6,150 nucleotides of DNA from DASTCC01 sp035711465 (GCA_035711465.1 DASTCC010000338.1:1-6150), one strand, 5' to 3'; shown: positions 1 to 5,888, numbered from the stretch's first letter. Notes: generated by a model from the letters alone, not told the origin. Program-made: numbers and translations.

Positions 1-2
1 CC

Positions 3-1538
3 GGCCTGCTGATCGCGCGCAACGTCGATCGGCGCGGCGAGCTGGCCGTGTTCGCGTCTCTCGGCGCGAGCCGCGCGCGTCTCGGGCGGCAGATGACGAT
101 CGAGGCGGGCCTGCTCGCGCTTGCCGGCGGATTCATCGGTCTCGCCCTGGCGTCGGGCGCCTCGCGTGCGCTCGCCGCCGTGCTGCCGGCGAACGTCGCC
201 GGCGCCGCGGACGTGCAGCTCGACGCGACCGTCGTCGGCTTCTCGATCGCGGTGTCGGCGCTCACCGCCGTCGTCGCCGGCCTGATTCCGGTGTTCGGCA
301 TCGGATCGATCTCGGCGTCGGAAGCGCTGACCGGCGCGCGCCGATCGGGACCGCGATCGCAGCGGCTGCACACGGTGCTCGTCGTCGGCGAGGTGGCGGC
401 CGCGATGATGCTGGTGCTCGGCGCCAGCCTGATGTCGACCAGCTTCGCGGCGCTCCTCGGCCGCGACCGCGGTTTCAACCCGCACGGCATGCTCGCGCTG
501 AACGTCTCGCTGCCCTTCGAACAGGATCGCTACGAGAACCCGGCACTCCGCGCCGCCGAGCTCGAAGGCATCGTCGCGCGCGTGGCGCAGCTGCCCGGTG
601 TGACCGCGGCCGGCGCGACCAACGGGTTCCCGGGCAGCGCGCTCGGCGTGCTCGGCAACGTGCTGCTGAAGCCGCAAGTCCCGGAGGCGACTGGCGAGAT
701 CCAGGGCGTGCTGCGATCGGCGACGCCCGACTACTTCAGGGCGATGGGCGTCGCCATCAGGGATGGACGGGCGTTCACGAGCGCCGATACGGCTGCGGCG
801 CCGCGCGTCGCGATCGTCAACGAGACCCTGGCGCGGCAGATGTGGGGCGACGCGACCGCGGTCGGACGCGTGATCCTCCTGCCCCGTGCCAACGATCCGG
901 CCGAGACCGCGCCGTGGACCGTCGTCGGCGTCGCCGGCGACATGCGTCTGGGCACGCGCGCGCCTGCCGACATCTTCCTGCCGGTCGCGCAGAAGCCGGC
1001 GTTCTGGATCGACCTGGTGATGCGCACCGACGGCGACCCGACGGCGCTCGTACCGGTGGTCCGGCGCGCGCTGCGCGATCTCAATGGCGAGCTCCTGATC
1101 GAGAACTCGCGGTCGATCGACTCGATCATCTCGAACCGGCTCGGTCTCGAGCGCGCGCAGAGCGTCTTCGCCACGGTCATCGCCGCGCTGGCCGCGGTCG
1201 TGGCCGGCGTCGGTCTGTACGCGCTGCTCTCGTTCGCGGTCGCACAGCGCACGCGCGAGTTCGCGATCCGGCTCGCGCTCGGCTCGGCGCCGCGGGCGCT
1301 GTTCGGCAACATCTTCATCCGCGGTCTGCGACTGGCGGCCATCGGCGTCGTCATCGGCAGCCTCGCGACCTTCGGCCTGATCCGCCTTTTGCGCAGCCAG
1401 GTCTTCGGCCTCGACGCCGCGTCGCCAGGAGCGTTCGTCGTCTCGGCAGCGGCGCTGCTGCTGATCGCATCGCTGGCCCTGCTCGGACCGGCGCGGCGGG
1501 TGCTCAGGGCTCAAGCGATCGCAGCGATCCGCCAGTGA
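3..1538 (+). CDS. ADOP/MacB-like ABC transporter permease, 5' partial
   Basis: C-terminal 511 residues of a membrane permease of the MacB/FtsX superfamily, open to the left edge, so the start lies outside the window. Visible order: the end of a first FtsX domain with hydrophobic segments near residues 36-62 and 75-97; a third segment near 124-144 opening the second half; a long extracytoplasmic MacB_PCD-type domain (about 145-385); then a second FtsX domain with segments near 388-413, 444-460 and 477-497. The motif RTREFAIRLALG (from 416), and its counterpart RRGELAVFASLGAS near the left edge, are FtsX signatures. Two FtsX halves in one chain match the ADOP (acidobacterial duplicated orphan permease) architecture, usually about 800 residues, so roughly 300 are missing. 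No ATP-binding subunit is seen nearby, as is usual for ADOPs. The substrate cannot be inferred; MacB relatives move lipoproteins, peptides or drugs or transmit force across the envelope. Confidence 0.93.
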   Translation, partial: GLLIARNVDRRGELAVFASLGASRARLGRQMTIEAGLLALAGGFIGLALASGASRALAAVLPANVAGAADVQLDATVVGFSIAVSALTAVVAGLIPVFGIGSISASEALTGARRSGPRSQRLHTVLVVGEVAAAMMLVLGASLMSTSFAALLGRDRGFNPHGMLALNVSLPFEQDRYENPALRAAELEGIVARVAQLPGVTAAGATNGFPGSALGVLGNVLLKPQVPEATGEIQGVLRSATPDYFRAMGVAIRDGRAFTSADTAAAPRVAIVNETLARQMWGDATAVGRVILLPRANDPAETAPWTVVGVAGDMRLGTRAPADIFLPVAQKPAFWIDLVMRTDGDPTALVPVVRRALRDLNGELLIENSRSIDSIISNRLGLERAQSVFATVIAALAAVVAGVGLYALLSFAVAQRTREFAIRLALGSAPRALFGNIFIRGLRLAAIGVVIGSLATFGLIRLLRSQVFGLDAASPGAFVVSAAALLLIASLALLGPARRVLRAQAIAAIRQ

Positions 1539-1710
1539 GTCGAACCCCGATCACGGATTGAGCATGCAGCGCAGCGCATGCAGCTCGCTGCTGTCTGCGT
1601 CAGCGTACACGCGTCGGTCTGTCAGCGCTCGACAGAGTGCATGCGTCATCCGTCGTCTTGTTGGTCGGTCCGCTTCCGGTCTTCTGCATGTGCTGCATGG
1701 TGAATCCGAA

Positions 1711-1738
1711 AGCACCCAGCACCAAGCACTCAGCACCC
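1711..1738. repeat. Tandem 7-bp repeat AGCACNN, four copies
   Basis: Four contiguous heptamers: AGCACCC (1711-1717), AGCACCA (1718-1724), AGCACTC (1725-1731) and AGCACCC (1732-1738). The AGCAC core is invariant and only the last two bases vary. Seven is not a multiple of three and the stretch lies in a gene-poor region, so it is not a protein repeat. It resembles in kind the short tandemly repeated heptamers known from some cyanobacterial genomes, but the sequence and host differ and no relationship is claimed. Function unknown. Confidence 0.85.
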
Positions 1739-1747
1739 TGGCGACAC

Positions 1748-1782
1748 GTCCTCTCTCGAGGACTCGTCGTTCGCCCGCGAAC
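1748..1782. other. Two adjacent small hairpins
   Basis: Two back-to-back perfect inverted repeats, 5 bases apart. GTCCTC (1748-1753), loop TCTC, GAGGAC (1758-1763) forms a 6-bp stem with a 4-base loop. GTTCG (1769-1773), loop CCCG, CGAAC (1778-1782) forms a 5-bp stem with a 4-base loop, and a sixth G-C pair is possible on paper. They lie about 95 bases upstream of the best RBS-ATG pair of the next gene and immediately follow the 7-bp tandem repeat. No T-run follows, so they are not typical intrinsic terminators. They could be an RNA leader structure or chance in GC-rich DNA. Confidence 0.45.
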
Positions 1783-1937
1783 ATGCGTTCGTCGATTTCC
1801 GAATGACTGTTGCCGCCTCCGAGGCACGAGCCTTGCGATCTCAGGCGGCGCCAGCGCGCAGTCGGAGATTGACGCAATGCGAAAGGAAGGACTGGCCGCG
1901 ATCCTCGCTCGCCGGGCCAGCACGGTATCTGGGTGCG

Positions 1938-2249
1938 GTGAACACGAAGATCGTCGACGGGCGCGTCGAGCAGCCGGGCGGCGTCGCGGCGTTCTTCTCG
2001 GACCGCGGCACGACGCAGTTCCGGGTCGGCGAGGTCGTCTACCTCACCGACGTCGAGGTGCGCGATCGGGCGATCGTGCTCGACCTGGTCTCGCGCGACA
2101 TCCGGCCGATCATCGAACGTCGCGAGACCTCCCAGATGCGCTACAAGGGACAGGTCGAACTCCATTTCGCGCCGGCGTTTCTCGAGCGCGCCGGCCTCGA
2201 CGAGATCACCGACGCGATCGGCGAGTTCCTGGACGTCAGCGGGGACTAG
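1938..2249 (+). CDS. Conserved-looking hypothetical protein, 5' end uncertain
   Basis: I do not recognise a named family. The supported product is about 103 residues from a GTG at 1938, predicted mostly beta with a C-terminal helix and no visible catalytic motif. The frame stays open upstream to an ATG at 1803, but codon use changes sharply at about 1938: 16 of the 44 codons between 1806 and 1937 end in A or T, against 7 of 103 from 1938 on. Neither the ATG at 1803 nor the GTG at 1938 has a clear ribosome-binding site. The best translation signal is GGAGA (1864-1868) before an ATG at 1877, in a different frame, reading MRKEGLAAILARRASTVSGC. One surplus base between 1877 and 1938 would join that start to this domain. 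The options are a real GTG start, a frameshifted gene or a sequence error. It converges with the metallophosphoesterase gene across a hairpin. Confidence 0.6.
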   Translation: MNTKIVDGRVEQPGGVAAFFSDRGTTQFRVGEVVYLTDVEVRDRAIVLDLVSRDIRPIIERRETSQMRYKGQVELHFAPAFLERAGLDEITDAIGEFLDVSGD

Positions 2250-2264
2250 CGAGAGCGGCGTGCC

Positions 2265-2300
2265 CGCTGTCGCGGGCGTCCGCCCGCGCGCGCGACAGCG
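2265..2300. terminator. Hairpin between convergent genes, probable bidirectional terminator
   Basis: CGCTGTCGCG (2265-2274) and CGCGACAGCG (2291-2300) form a perfect 10-bp stem around a 16-base loop. The loop region holds a second, competing inverted repeat, CGCGGGCG (2271-2278) with CGCCCGCG (2281-2288). It lies in the 61-bp gap between a plus-strand stop at 2249 and a minus-strand stop at 2311, where a shared terminator is expected. There is no real T-run on either side, so it would act as a GC-rich non-canonical terminator or as a 3'-end stabiliser. The hairpin is certain on paper; termination is inferred. Confidence 0.65.
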
Positions 2301-2310
2301 TCCGCTTGTC

Positions 2311-3198
2311 CTACTTGCCCGCCGGCTCGCGCCTCGGCAGCTCGCCCGAATCCACCGTCGCGCCGGTGTCCGAGATCACCTGGAAGTACATGACCTTCGG
2401 CGTCACTTCGACGAGCATGAAGTGGTAGCCGCGGTCGAAGCCCTTGTCGGTCAACCCGGTCTTGCGGATGTCGCCGGTGCGGAGCTTGGCGGCCCCGCCC
2501 GAGACGAAGTGGTAGATGCCCTGCTGCGGTTTGATGCGCTCGTAGAAGTGATCGTGGCCGGCGAAGACGACGTCGACGCCGTGCTTGACGAAGATCGGCT
2601 CGAGCTGCTCGCGCAACGAGTCGTTCGATCCATGGCGGCCGCCGGACGAATAGAGCGGGTGGTGGAAGAACATGATCTTCCAGTCCGATCCGCTGGCCGC
2701 CAGCTCCTTCTCGAGCCAGTCGAGCTGCGCCTTGTCGACGTAATTGCTGTCGAGCGCGAAGAACCGCACGCTGCCCGACGGCGGTTTGAACGTGTAGTAC
2801 TTCTTGCCGTCCATGTTGAACGGCTTGTACAAGACCTGGCTGCCGTCGTCGTGATTGCCGAGCGCGGCATAGAACTTGACGTTGGCGCTGAGCAGATCCT
2901 TATAGGGCTCCTCGAACTTCCTGACGTAGTCGCGTTTCGAGCTTCCGCCGTAGAGGTTGTCGCCGAGCATCAGCACGATGTCGAACGGGAAGCTGGATCG
3001 CATCGCGGTCAGCCGGCGGGCGACGCGCGACTGGCCCGATCCGCCGGTGCCGCTGTCGCCGATGACGGCAAAGTGCACCGAGTCCTTCTGATTCGGCAGC
3101 GTCAGCCTGGTCGTTTCCTGCGCCACGGGCGCAAGGCTGCCGATCACGGCGACGAGCGCGACGATGGTGAGCTGCCATCGGTTCCGGCTGGTCAGCAT
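2311..3198 (-). CDS. Secreted metallophosphoesterase, purple acid phosphatase-like
   Basis: A 295-residue calcineurin-like phosphoesterase expected to hydrolyse phosphate mono- or diesters at a two-metal site. An N-terminal signal peptide (basic n-region to residue 7, hydrophobic core about 9-26) predicts export. The metal and catalytic blocks occur in order: GDSG (D48), GDNLY (D80, N81, Y83), GNHD (N115, H116, D117), FHHPLYS (H179, H180) and GHDHFYER (H215, H217). The GDSG/GDNLY/GHDH pattern, with a tyrosine after GDN, is closer to tartrate-resistant (purple) acid phosphatases than to nucleases such as SbcD. Length fits a catalytic domain alone. The ATG at 3198 is chosen because GGAGG lies 8 bases upstream and the signal peptide begins there. 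It follows the exported unknown protein by 19 bases on the same strand, so the two are probably co-transcribed. The natural substrate cannot be read from sequence. Confidence 0.92.
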   Translation of the reverse strand: MLTSRNRWQLTIVALVAVIGSLAPVAQETTRLTLPNQKDSVHFAVIGDSGTGGSGQSRVARRLTAMRSSFPFDIVLMLGDNLYGGSSKRDYVRKFEEPYKDLLSANVKFYAALGNHDDGSQVLYKPFNMDGKKYYTFKPPSGSVRFFALDSNYVDKAQLDWLEKELAASGSDWKIMFFHHPLYSSGGRHGSNDSLREQLEPIFVKHGVDVVFAGHDHFYERIKPQQGIYHFVSGGAAKLRTGDIRKTGLTDKGFDRGYHFMLVEVTPKVMYFQVISDTGATVDSGELPRREPAGK

Positions 3199-3206
3199 CG
3201 CTGGTT

Positions 3207-3211
3207 CCTCC
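3207..3211 (-). promoter_or_regulatory. Ribosome-binding site of the metallophosphoesterase
   Basis: On the minus strand GGAGG, within GGGAGGA, lies 8 bases before the ATG at 3198. This is the strongest Shine-Dalgarno sequence in the window. It fixes the start and sits inside the 19-base gap after the upstream gene's stop, which supports translation from a shared transcript. Confidence 0.85.
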
Positions 3212-3217
3212 CTGGTG

Positions 3218-3787
3218 TTACGGAATCGCGTTCAGCAGGAAGTCCACGATCAGATTGGCGCGCGTGTCGAGCAGGATCATGTGCGTCCTGACGAAGCGAT
3301 ATTCGAGGTCCGAGTCCTTCGGCAGTTGGGGCAGCGCCTGCAGGATCGAGGGCGGCACGGTGGTCTTGGGCTCCGTCTGCGGATACTCCCCATTCACCTT
3401 GAGCGCCACGACCGGCTTCTCTTCCAGTACCGTCGCCTTTGCCTTCGCGCCGTCTGCACCCTTCACTTCTGGCCGCAGCAGAGCGCGAAACTTCTTCTCG
3501 ATCTCCGGCGCGAAGATGTCGCCCTGTTTCGCGTCGGCGCGGGCATTGCGAACCAGCGTCCCGAGCGCGCGTTGCGCCGCTTCGATCTGCGCCGGGTCCT
3601 TCGTCTGCTTCATCGGCGGCGCGTCGCCGTCCACCTTGTCGCGCAGCTTGAGATAAGCCTTGACGCGTTCGTTGAAGTCCGTCAGGACCTGTGCCTCGGG
3701 ATTCACTCGCGGTGGCTGGGACTGTGCGAGCGGCACGACGAGATCGATGGTCGTTACCAACGCGAGCACGAGTGCGAGCCGGGCCAT
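3218..3787 (-). CDS. Exported protein of unknown function, upstream partner of the phosphoesterase
   Basis: 189 residues, no named family recognised. Residues 1 to about 22 form a signal peptide (MARLALVLAL, then a hydrophobic run to PLAQSQ), predicting a periplasmic or secreted protein. The mature part is largely helical and charged in its first half, followed by an alanine/lysine-rich linker and the C-terminal block LEYRFVRTHMILLDTRANLI (about 162-181), which from memory recurs in acidobacterial exported proteins; this is an impression only. No catalytic motif or cysteine is visible. The start at 3787 is chosen because the signal peptide begins there, behind a G-run 4 bases upstream. An in-frame ATG at 3829 has a better ribosome-binding site (GAGG, 5-base spacer) and would add 14 residues with an acidic residue in the n-region. 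It ends 19 bases before the metallophosphoesterase, suggesting a two-gene operon and a shared extracytoplasmic role. Confidence 0.82.
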   Translation of the reverse strand: MARLALVLALVTTIDLVVPLAQSQPPRVNPEAQVLTDFNERVKAYLKLRDKVDGDAPPMKQTKDPAQIEAAQRALGTLVRNARADAKQGDIFAPEIEKKFRALLRPEVKGADGAKAKATVLEEKPVVALKVNGEYPQTEPKTTVPPSILQALPQLPKDSDLEYRFVRTHMILLDTRANLIVDFLLNAIP

Positions 3788-3981
3788 GGTTCCCCCCATC
3801 TGCAATCGACCGGTCAGGTTCTCGAGCATCTCCACCTCTGTCTAAGGCAACACCCGTACCGTTTTGCAGGGGGAGTCGGCAGCGTGATTTGGCCGGGATC
3901 CCCGTTCGCCTACCTGTGATTCGGCAGTGGCACCCTGGCGAACGGCACACGCTGACGCGGCTGCGGGACAATCAGAACAGG
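3788..3981. promoter_or_regulatory. Divergent control region between two exported-protein operons
   Basis: A 194-bp region between the minus-strand start at 3787 and the plus-strand start at 3982, so it must hold promoters for both directions. I see no convincing -35/-10 pair. It does contain near-identical direct repeats GTGATTTGGC (3884-3893) and GTGATTCGGC (3916-3925), 32 bp apart, about three helical turns. It also contains a perfect 9-bp inverted repeat, CCGTTCGCC (3902-3910) with GGCGAACGG (3937-3945), interleaved with the second direct repeat. These could be operator sites for a shared regulator. If the minus-strand gene begins at 3829 instead of 3787, the region shrinks to 152 bp and still includes all of these elements. 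Confidence 0.5.
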
Positions 3982-4968
3982 ATGGCTGCCAGGGTGATCG
4001 CGACGCTTGCCGCCGTGCTGACGGCGGCGGGTTGCGCTTCTCACGTGCGGATGGCGCCCGAGCCCGCTCTTCCCGTCTGCCGCACGACGACGCCGGCGGG
4101 CGCGCGGGCGGTGCGGTGGATCTCCCCGTACGACGCGGACGATCGCAAGGAGCTCCGTGCCTGGTGCGACCCGGTTGGACCCATCGTGCGGCACGACCCC
4201 GGCAGTGCCCGCGCGCCTTCCGCCGGCCCGCTCGTCGTCGTCACCTGGAACATGGCCGTTGGCGACGGCCGGCTCGTCGAGCTCGTCGCCGACGTCCGTG
4301 GGCAGGCCCGTGGCGTCGAGCCTGCCATCGTGCTGCTGCTTCAGGAGGCCTATCGGCGTGGCGACGTGCCGGCGCAATGCCCCACGGGGAGCGGCGTCGC
4401 CGGCCGGCTGGGATCCCCGCGCGGCCCTGACAGCCCGGACATCCTCGAACTCGCTCGCACACTGGCGATGTACGCGGTGTACGTGCCGTCGATGCGAAAC
4501 GGGCGCGACTGCTCGGAGCAGCCGCGGGAGGACCGCGGCAACGCGATTCTCTCGACGCTGCCGCTCGACGACGTGCTCGCGATCGAGATGCCGTTCGCGC
4601 AGCAACGGCGTGTGGCGGTCGCCGCCATCGTCAGGCACGGCGCCGGCGTGCGAGTGGCGTCCGTGCACTTCGACACGCTCCGCGGACACGGACGACACGC
4701 GCTGGCGTTGCGCGACGTCGTCGAATCGATGGCTGGGCCCGAGCCGGTCGTGATCGGCGGCGACTTCAACGCGCACCTGTTCGATTCGGGCGTTGCGGAG
4801 ATGCGGAAGCACTTCGCCGAGATCGAATGCGCCGGCGGCGCGACGCACGCCATCGGCCGTCTCGATCGGCTCTTCACACGCGGCCTGCGCGGCGCGTCCA
4901 CGTGCGAGCGTGGATCCGATTCATTCGGGTCGGATCACTATCCGCTGATTTTTAGATTCTCGTTCTGA
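3982..4968 (+). CDS. Lipoprotein of the endonuclease/exonuclease/phosphatase (EEP) family
   Basis: A 328-residue metal-dependent phosphoesterase of the DNase I-like EEP fold, which hydrolyses phosphodiester or phosphomonoester bonds in nucleic acids, phosphoinositides or sphingomyelin depending on subfamily. The catalytic set is complete and in order: TWNM (N90), LLLQEAY (E122), DRGNAIL (N187), SVHFD (H229), GGDFNAH (D261, N263), GRLDRLF (D295) and GSDHYP (D318, H319). The N-terminus is a lipoprotein-type signal ending TAAGC with C18 as the modified cysteine; the alanine at -3 is acceptable but not ideal. Envelope anchoring is therefore likely. The ATG at 3982 is preferred because the signal begins there and upstream codons run antisense to the neighbouring gene. 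Its ribosome-binding site is poor (AACAGG touching the ATG). Six further cysteines (33, 62, 133, 177, 283, 308) could form disulfides after export. It is divergent from the metallophosphoesterase operon. The substrate is unknown. Confidence 0.9.
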   Translation: MAARVIATLAAVLTAAGCASHVRMAPEPALPVCRTTTPAGARAVRWISPYDADDRKELRAWCDPVGPIVRHDPGSARAPSAGPLVVVTWNMAVGDGRLVELVADVRGQARGVEPAIVLLLQEAYRRGDVPAQCPTGSGVAGRLGSPRGPDSPDILELARTLAMYAVYVPSMRNGRDCSEQPREDRGNAILSTLPLDDVLAIEMPFAQQRRVAVAAIVRHGAGVRVASVHFDTLRGHGRHALALRDVVESMAGPEPVVIGGDFNAHLFDSGVAEMRKHFAEIECAGGATHAIGRLDRLFTRGLRGASTCERGSDSFGSDHYPLIFRFSF

Positions 4969-4999
4969 GTCGGCCGCTCGATTAATTCGCGCCAGCAAA

Positions 5000-5168
5000 G
5001 ATCAAAAACCTCAACACTTGGAGCGCACTGGAGGACCATGGCGCGCAATGGAGCTGCGGCTGTCGTCTCAGGCCTGGTCGCAACTCAAGGCTCGTTTTCG
5101 CAAATACGATGCTCCACTCGACAACCCTCCACGGCGCTCCAAGGTCCTCCAAGTTCTTGGGTTTGATC
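5000..5168. repeat. 10-bp-periodic TGGAG repeats in inverted arms, possible MITE/REP-like element
   Basis: An intergenic element of about 170 bp. In the left arm TGGAG-type words start at 5019, 5029, 5039 (TGGCG) and 5049, exactly 10 bp apart. In the right arm the complement CTCCA starts at 5127, 5137 and 5147, again 10 bp apart, with another at 5112. The ends match in reverse: GATCAAA (5000-5006) with TTTGATC (5162-5168), and ACTTGGAG (5016-5023) with CTCCAAGT (5147-5154). Two further perfect 9-bp complements exist, TTGGAGCGC (5018-5026) with 5134-5142 and TGGAGGACC (5029-5037) with 5143-5151, but in crossing order, so alternative foldings compete. The 10-bp period is not codon-sized, so short reading frames across it are not genes. 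It fills most of the 221-bp gap between the EEP lipoprotein and the DinB-like gene, and may terminate transcription or be a dispersed non-autonomous repeat. Confidence 0.7.
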
Positions 5169-5189
5169 ATTTGATCGACAGAGAACGTT

Positions 5190-5798
5190 ATGCTGCCTAG
5201 CATGACCGACGACCGGGCTTTGCCCGCGTGGGCGCGCCAGATCATCGATGAGCTGCACGCCTCGGATCGGCATGCCGGAGACGTGGCGCGCGGGCTCACC
5301 GTTGCCGAGCTCAACTGGCGGGCGTCGCCGGCGACGTGGAGCGTCGGTCAGTGCCTGCAGCATCTGCTTCAGGCCAACGCTGTCTACCTGCCGCCGATCG
5401 CCGCGGCGCTCGACCGCCGGCTCGAGTCGCCGGTGGCGGCGATCACGCCGGGATGGTTCGGCCGCTGGTTCATCGCCGCCTACATCGAGCCGTCGTCGCC
5501 GAAGCGCCGGCGGGGCCGCGCACCGCGCAAGATCGCGCCGGCGGCCGAAGTCGCCGCTGACGTGCTCGATCGGTTCCTGGCCAGCAACGAGACGGCGCGC
5601 GAGCTGGTCCGCCGCGCCAGCCGCCACGATGTCAACCGGGTCCGTTTCGTCAACCCGTTCGTTCCGGTGATTCGCTTCACGGTCGGCACCGGCCTCGAGA
5701 TCATCTGGCGGCACCAGCGGCGTCACCTGCAGCAGGCGGACGCCATCCGCGCTGAACTCCCCTCGCGTTCCGATGGGAGTCGCGCTACGCTCCCATAG
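5190..5798 (+). CDS. DinB/YfiT-like putative metal-dependent protein
   Basis: A 202-residue DinB-superfamily (DinB_2-like) four-helix protein. The metal triad is visible: H58 in the helix SVGQCLQHLLQAN, after the typical W-S-V-G entry at residues 50-53, and H175 and H179 in WRHQRRHLQQA near the C-terminus. Relatives bind zinc or nickel; some are thiol transferases (for example bacillithiol S-transferases) and many have no known substrate, so no reaction is assigned. Residues about 104-114 form a very basic insert (KRRRGRAPRK) between helices. No signal peptide, so cytoplasmic. The start at 5190 follows a weak GAGA 5 bases upstream; an in-frame ATG at 5202 has no ribosome-binding site. The gene stands alone, after the repeat element, with a hairpin over its stop codon. 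Confidence 0.85.
   Translation: MLPSMTDDRALPAWARQIIDELHASDRHAGDVARGLTVAELNWRASPATWSVGQCLQHLLQANAVYLPPIAAALDRRLESPVAAITPGWFGRWFIAAYIEPSSPKRRRGRAPRKIAPAAEVAADVLDRFLASNETARELVRRASRHDVNRVRFVNPFVPVIRFTVGTGLEIIWRHQRRHLQQADAIRAELPSRSDGSRATLP
5773..5796. terminator. Hairpin overlapping the DinB-like stop codon
   Basis: ATGGGAG (5773-5779) and CTCCCAT (5790-5796) form a perfect 7-bp stem with a 10-base loop; the right arm includes the first base of the TAG stop. No T-run follows. Its position at the 3' end of an isolated gene suggests a weak terminator or an mRNA 3'-end stabiliser, but chance is possible. Confidence 0.45.
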
Positions 5799-5888
5799 AC
5801 ATACCAGGGGTCGAGGCCGCCATGCCGGCACTCCTCGCCGACGGCGGTGCGCCCCGATCGTCCGCGACGCGATGCGCCCGGCCGCGAG

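Larger units (their letters stand above)
1539..1937. other. Gene-poor intergenic stretch
   Basis: About 400 bases with no convincing gene. Reading frames here are short, overlap one another on both strands and lack the strong G/C third-position bias of the neighbours. The stretch contains three GCATGC palindromes at 1562, 1576 and 1639 (the first two inside a repeated GCATGCAGC), a tandem 7-bp repeat, and two adjacent small hairpins, the last two listed separately. The final 135 bases (1803-1937) are open in the frame of the next gene from an ATG at 1803, but their codon use is unlike that gene. I see no tRNA-like fold and no recognised sRNA. Confidence 0.6.

Noticed and set aside
1551..2165. 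A 204-codon minus-strand frame across the small gene and the gene-poor stretch
   Set aside because: It mirrors the plus-strand gene in its conserved part, has no recognisable domain, and its codon use outside the overlap is poor.
2260..3291. A long plus-strand frame antisense to the metallophosphoesterase
   Set aside because: It is a mirror of the strong codon bias of the minus-strand gene, which has a signal peptide, a complete metal-site motif set and a strong RBS.
3691..3981. An N-terminal extension of the EEP lipoprotein to 3691
   Set aside because: The extension is antisense to the neighbouring exported protein and would bury the lipoprotein signal that begins at 3982.
4913..4936. Inverted repeat GATCCGA/TCGGATC near the end of the EEP gene
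   Set aside because: It lies in codons for the repeated GSD residues around the catalytic SDH motif, which explains the similarity without a structural role.
5038..5166. A short frame from ATG 5038, preceded by GGAGG
   Set aside because: The spacing from GGAGG to the ATG is only about 3 bases, and the GGAGG belongs to the repeat unit. The roughly 42-residue product has no recognisable feature.
4982..5314. A 110-codon minus-strand frame and a 60-codon plus-strand frame (5018-5200) across the repeat element
   Set aside because: They run through 10-bp repeats that do not fit codon periodicity, start at unsupported codons, and overlap the DinB-like gene or its start. No domain is recognisable.
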